NCBI GenBank assembly: GCA_039810245.1
Contig: JBDHWQ010000001.1
Location: 514,585 to 578,584 of the forward strand
Direction: 5' to 3'
Source of the DNA: CALDSL01 sp039810245
Lineage (GTDB): Bacteria > Chloroflexota > Anaerolineae > Anaerolineales > Anaerolineaceae
Length of the DNA stretch: 64,000 nt
The notes below the pieces were generated by a model. It searched no databases and was not told where the DNA came from. It was given only the letters and a program-made list of their open reading frames with translations. Shown here one piece after another: positions 60,375-64,000 of the stretch. Position 1 is the stretch's first letter, and each line of letters begins with the position of its first letter. A program made the translations under genes and the position numbers.

Positions 60375-60659
60375 CTAATTCAAATCCTGGTCCAAAGCAT
60401 CGCCCAGGTCGATACCCCGCAGCCAGGCGTGAAACGGGTCCAGGCTGCTGTCGTCCAGCGGCACTTCATGGTTGAGCACCACCAGCGCGCCGCGCCCGAT
60501 GTTGTGGATAGCGGCTTCATCGCCGCTGCTCAGCACGATGCACTGGTACTGCGGCGTCCACTGCACAATAAACCGCCGCCCGCAGGTGGGGCAAAACCAC
60601 TCTTCCGCCCCGCTTTCATGTTTTTTGACTACCAGGATTTCATGATTATGACAGTTCAT
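60375..60659 (-). CDS. Small zinc-ribbon-like protein
   Basis: 94 residues from the ATG at 60659 (GAGGT six bases upstream). The N-terminal part MNCHNHEILVVKKHESGAEE followed by WFCPTCGRRFIVQW looks like a one-knuckle zinc ribbon: Cys and His of CHNH with CPTC could give four ligands. The rest is acidic (DLGDALDQDLN) and unassigned. It may bind nucleic acid or a protein partner. No related neighbours. Confidence 0.65.
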   Translation of the reverse strand: MNCHNHEILVVKKHESGAEEWFCPTCGRRFIVQWTPQYQCIVLSSGDEAAIHNIGRGALVVLNHEVPLDDSSLDPFHAWLRGIDLGDALDQDLN

Positions 60660-60789
60660 CGCTACCTCTAATCCTGGCAGGCATACCGTTTCTAAAGTGG
60701 CCAGGAACGCCATTACTATAACATCGAAATTCGACCAAAAAACTTACATCCACCTTACAACCAGCCTACCTTCCCGCGCGCCGGGCTGG

Positions 60790-60795
60790 TATACT
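60790..60795 (+). promoter_or_regulatory. Extended -10 box of the C39-like lipoprotein gene
   Basis: TGGTATACT (TATACT at 60790-60795) lies nine bases before the ATG at 60805; no SD, so the message is probably leaderless. Confidence 0.45.
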
Positions 60796-60804
60796 TGAAA
60801 TCCT

Positions 60805-61743
60805 ATGACCGGTAGAGGACCCCGCCTATTTGTGCTGATCATCCTGGCGTTGAGCGCCTGCCAGGCCGCCCCGACCCCCACGCCGCCCGCGGCCACGCCC
60901 ACCCCGCGCCCCACCGCGGCGCAGACCGCCGCCCCCGCGCGTACCGCCACCATCACCCCGCTGCCCACCTTCACCCTCGAGCCGCTGCTGGGGCCGCCTG
61001 GGGATTTCGCCCCATTGGACGACTTCTCCGCGGACCAACCTGCGCAGGATGCGCCGCCGCAGACCTTCCGCGCCCCCACGCGCCAGCCCACCGGTTCCGC
61101 CGCGATCAATCCCACCCAGCCCATCATCCGCTTTACGCAGGGGCCGACCGCCACCGAAGACCCCGACCGCGATTACCCCCTGACGCACGATATCGCTGGG
61201 GTCACCGGCCACCAGCAGGCCTTCCCGCTGGGCTGCGAGGCCGCCGCGGCGGTAGATTGGGCGCGCTTTTACGATGTCGAGATCAACGAAGACGAATTCC
61301 AGGAAAGCCTGCCCGTCTCCGACAACCCGGATAAAGGCTTCGTGGGCGAGGTCACCGGCCGCTGGGGGCAGATCCCGCCCAACGACTACGGCGTGCACGC
61401 CGGCCCGGTAGCTGATCTGTTATACGATGTGTACGAGCTGCCGGCCGTCTCCTACAGCGGCTACACCATCGAAGACCTCAAGCGCTCCATCGCCAATGAC
61501 CACCCGGTGATCGCCTGGGTGATCGGCAACGTCACCAGCGGCGCGCCCAAAGAGTACACCGACGAAGATGGCGACGTCAGCGTGGTAGCCGCCTTCGAGC
61601 ACGTGGTCATCGTCACCGGCTACAACGACAACAACGGCACGCTGCGTTACCTCAACAACGGCCGCTCCTACACCGTCCCGCAGGAAACCTTCCTGAATTC
61701 GTGGGGGGTGCTGGACAATATGGTGGTGGTATACGAGGAGTAA
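60805..61743 (+). CDS. Lipoprotein with C39-like papain-fold peptidase domain
   Basis: 312 residues. Signal helix LFVLIILAL with lipobox LSAC (Cys19), a long Pro/Thr/Ala linker to about residue 120, then a peptidase_C39-like domain: FPLGCEAAAAVDWARFY with catalytic Cys144, ANDHPVIAWVIGNV, and FEHVVIVTGYNDN with His266. It probably sits on the outer face of the membrane and cleaves peptides or peptidoglycan stem cross-links. The family of stand-alone C39_2 proteins is common and poorly assigned. It is followed by a large surface protein gene. Confidence 0.8.
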   Translation: MTGRGPRLFVLIILALSACQAAPTPTPPAATPTPRPTAAQTAAPARTATITPLPTFTLEPLLGPPGDFAPLDDFSADQPAQDAPPQTFRAPTRQPTGSAAINPTQPIIRFTQGPTATEDPDRDYPLTHDIAGVTGHQQAFPLGCEAAAAVDWARFYDVEINEDEFQESLPVSDNPDKGFVGEVTGRWGQIPPNDYGVHAGPVADLLYDVYELPAVSYSGYTIEDLKRSIANDHPVIAWVIGNVTSGAPKEYTDEDGDVSVVAAFEHVVIVTGYNDNNGTLRYLNNGRSYTVPQETFLNSWGVLDNMVVVYEE

Positions 61744-61943
61744 GAAGTACGAATCATTGCGCCAAGGCACATTGCACTACACATGATCTATGTCATCAAT
61801 GCCGTAGCCAAGCATCATAGCATCGAAAAGAAGTCTTGTAACCGGAAGCGGACAAATCTATACTGATTCTGCTCTTCCAATTTGTATCTTACTACTTTCT
61901 ACGAATAGTTACCCAACGATATACATAGCCCAGCGGAGGGGAA

Positions 61944-64000
61944 ATGCTACGAGCAGTCTGCAACGCACTGTTGGTGTTGGTATTATTTGCGCAAAACATT
62001 GGCCCCATCTCCATCAGCCGGCAGCATCTCCCTACTACCTCCAACCAAATTCTCGAAACGCCCTTCCCGGAAGAAACCATCTCCCCCACCAGCATCCCCA
62101 CCGAGCCGGCGGCCACCGCCGCGCCCGAAGAAACCCAGCCCCCGACGCCCGAGCTGACCGAAACCGCCCTGCCCGAAGCGCCAACCGCCACGCTGGAGCC
62201 TTCCAGCACGCCTGCCCCTGTCGAAACATCCACCCCGACAGATGCGCCGGAGCAATGCCAGAGCGAAATCATCATCCACCAACCCCGCCTCGAAAGCCAG
62301 CTTTTGGCGCTGGAAGAAGGGGCGGATGCGGCCGCCTTCGAAGAAACGCTGCGCGAAGCCCGCCAGCAGGCCGAAGCGCTGGTTTGCCCGGGGGCAACCA
62401 CCATCCTGGCGAGAGAAGGCAGGCTCAAGATCACCTTCCCCGAAAACAGAACACGGGAAAAGCTGCGCCTGTACGTTGGCCGCCCGGACGTGGAAACGGT
62501 GGAATCCTTCCTCAGCGACGACGCGGTCGAAATTACCGCCTACTCGCTGGACCGCGCCCGGGAAATTCGCAAATTCTCCAGAGAGCTTTCGGTGGAATTC
62601 ACCTATGACCCCGAGCAGTACGCCGGGGTGGAAGACGCGCTCAACATCTTCTACTACGACGAAACCGCGCGCGACTGGATCAGCATTCCCACCCGCGTCG
62701 ACAAGAAAAACCACGCCCTGCGCGCCCGCACCAACCACCTCACCGTCTTCGATTACGACGTGGACGGCGACCTGAAAATCCAGCTTCCCAACCTGGATCA
62801 GAATACGCTTTCCAAATATACCGGCGCAGCCACCTACAGCCTGCCGCTGTCCGTTCCGGCCGGGCCGGGCGGCCTGTCCCCGCAGCTCGCTCTGCGCTAC
62901 TCCAGCCAGGTGATCGACGAAGCGCCCATCCGCATGCAGGGTTCCTGGGTGGGCATGGGCTGGAGCCTGGACGTGCCTTCGTTGGAACGCGACACCAAAG
63001 GCACCAGCTATTTCGAAGATGATACCTGGACGCTCAATTTCTATGGCGCTTCACAGACCATTCTTCCGGCCAGCGATGGTTACTATCACAGCCTGGATGA
63101 GAACTTCCAGCGCGGCTATTTTTCCGGCGGATATTTTTACCTGCTGGACAAGGATGGAACCAAATACACCTTTGGGGCCAGGCTGACGGATAAGTCGCTG
63201 AACTCGGAAAGCTGCGAGCTGACCACTTTCACCTGGCGTTATTTGCTGACCAAGATTACCGACCGCTACGGCAACTCGCTTACCTTTACGTACACCACCT
63301 ACAGCAAAAATCGAAAGTACGAGTGTGATACCTATATGCCGGCTGTCGTCAACACCGGCGCGGCGCTCAAAGAGATCACCTACGACCGGAGCGCGTACAA
63401 AATCAAGTTCCTCACCCAAACCCGGACGGATTACAGCACCAACTGGGAAACCAGCGAAGCCAACAGCGCCAAATACAGCAAAGTGCGTTTGAACGAAATC
63501 CAGATCGTCTATAACAACACGCTGACCGTAAAACGCTACCAATTCTTCTACACCGGCTCCGGCGACCCCGCGCCAGGGCCAGACCAGGACATTTACCCGG
63601 AATTTCAGTGGTCGGGCGGCGGGAAAACGCTGACGCTGATCGGTTTTCAGGAAATCGGGCGCGACGGCAGCGCGCTGCCGCGCTACGAATTCGAATACGG
63701 CGACGACATGCACCTGACCAGCGTCCGCAATGGCTACGGCGGCAGCGTGGCGTTTGCCTACGAGCCAACCCCCTGGTACGATACCGGCACGACCAAAGGC
63801 AAGACCAACACCGAAACGTTTTCGGGTATTGATTGCGGCGACCCGCAAAACAAGATTTTCACCAACTGGTATGCCAGCAGCCCGGCCACGCGCGGTTGCT
63901 CGGATGGCCGGCTGAAAGTATCGAACGGTTGGGCTTACCGCAGCGTGGATAACACCGGCGGCATGGTCAAGCCGGGCGGCATGTACAAGCTGTCGGTCAA
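61944..64000 (+). CDS. N-terminal part of a large SpvB/Tc-toxin/RHS-type secreted protein (3' truncated)
   Basis: Starts at ATG 61944 (CGGAGGGG upstream) and stays open for about 685 codons to the window end. Signal-like N-terminus (NALLVLVLFAQNIGP), a Pro/Thr/Glu linker to about residue 100, an unassigned region of 190 residues, then from about residue 293 the TGAATYSLPLSVPAGPGGLS segment and LALRYSS, typical of the SpvB/TcdB N-terminal domain that precedes RHS/YD repeats. Later strands (YLLTKITDRYGNSLTFTYTT, VRNGYGGSVAFAYEP) look like YD-repeat strands. Such proteins encapsulate C-terminal toxin domains or act as adhesins. The C-terminus is not visible. Confidence 0.8.
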   Translation, partial: MLRAVCNALLVLVLFAQNIGPISISRQHLPTTSNQILETPFPEETISPTSIPTEPAATAAPEETQPPTPELTETALPEAPTATLEPSSTPAPVETSTPTDAPEQCQSEIIIHQPRLESQLLALEEGADAAAFEETLREARQQAEALVCPGATTILAREGRLKITFPENRTREKLRLYVGRPDVETVESFLSDDAVEITAYSLDRAREIRKFSRELSVEFTYDPEQYAGVEDALNIFYYDETARDWISIPTRVDKKNHALRARTNHLTVFDYDVDGDLKIQLPNLDQNTLSKYTGAATYSLPLSVPAGPGGLSPQLALRYSSQVIDEAPIRMQGSWVGMGWSLDVPSLERDTKGTSYFEDDTWTLNFYGASQTILPASDGYYHSLDENFQRGYFSGGYFYLLDKDGTKYTFGARLTDKSLNSESCELTTFTWRYLLTKITDRYGNSLTFTYTTYSKNRKYECDTYMPAVVNTGAALKEITYDRSAYKIKFLTQTRTDYSTNWETSEANSAKYSKVRLNEIQIVYNNTLTVKRYQFFYTGSGDPAPGPDQDIYPEFQWSGGGKTLTLIGFQEIGRDGSALPRYEFEYGDDMHLTSVRNGYGGSVAFAYEPTPWYDTGTTKGKTNTETFSGIDCGDPQNKIFTNWYASSPATRGCSDGRLKVSNGWAYRSVDNTGGMVKPGGMYKLSV

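Overview
The window is GC-rich, gene-dense DNA that looks chromosomal. It suggests a member of the Chloroflexota (Anaerolineae-like). This is inferred from protein style, since no rRNA is present. The clues are exported proteins with long Pro/Thr linkers (1620-1670, 24430-25180, 60860-60970), a C-terminal VYLPFLEN tail, a Ser/Thr kinase fused to a TolB-type propeller, tandem FemX-like genes, a long form of formate-tetrahydrofolate ligase, cytochrome bd with its CydDC exporter, and a GH57/GH13 pair. No complete IS element, CRISPR array, integrase or rRNA was seen. There is one tRNA, Leu(UAA).

Layout. 1-4549: end of a propeller protein, a lytic-transglycosylase-like exported protein and a DinG-type helicase with a fused exonuclease. 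4546-9270: XRE-cupin regulator and an oligopeptide ABC importer (binding protein and two permeases, no ATPase). 9281-14113 (minus): prfA-prmC-tsaC, then fhs after a 338-base leader. 14335-17414: cydAB and ridA. 17439-21982: envelope polysaccharide operon (GT2 glycosyltransferase, polyprenyl-phosphate sugar transferase, two FemX-like acyltransferases). 21987-26177: kinase-propeller, a Pro/Thr-rich membrane protein and psuG. 26331-30215: two paralogous SPFH-like membrane proteins, a PHP phosphoesterase and tRNA-Leu. 30266-32275: TetR/flavoprotein divergent pair and a deaminase remnant. 32276-36210: META lipoprotein, GreA-C-like protein and VIT-VWA protein. 36433-39929: cydDC. 40069-46036: GH13-like and GH57 enzymes with an SDR protein. 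46176-50972: a compact ftsZ operon with two TIM-barrel proteins, two 72-residue proteins and a possible LCP-like protein. 51040-58453: structured leader, FKBP isomerase, Ca2+-type P-ATPase, EamA transporter, DUF1360 protein and S9 peptidase. 58543-64000: sulfatase-fold membrane protein, a small zinc-ribbon-like protein, a C39-like lipoprotein, and the start of a large SpvB/RHS-type surface protein that runs off the window.

Two features cut across genes. First, at least six genes have a TATAAT-like -10 box 7-9 bases before the ATG and no Shine-Dalgarno, which points to leaderless mRNAs alongside ordinary SD-led genes. Second, many convergent gene pairs are separated by long perfect inverted repeats that act as bidirectional terminators.

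The best candidate for something undescribed is the 46176-50972 cluster. It holds a divergent FtsZ whose T7 loop has His where the second catalytic Asp belongs, overlapped and followed by small proteins and apparently degenerate enzyme-fold proteins. The structured, terminator-ending leader at 51040-51158 is the best RNA candidate.
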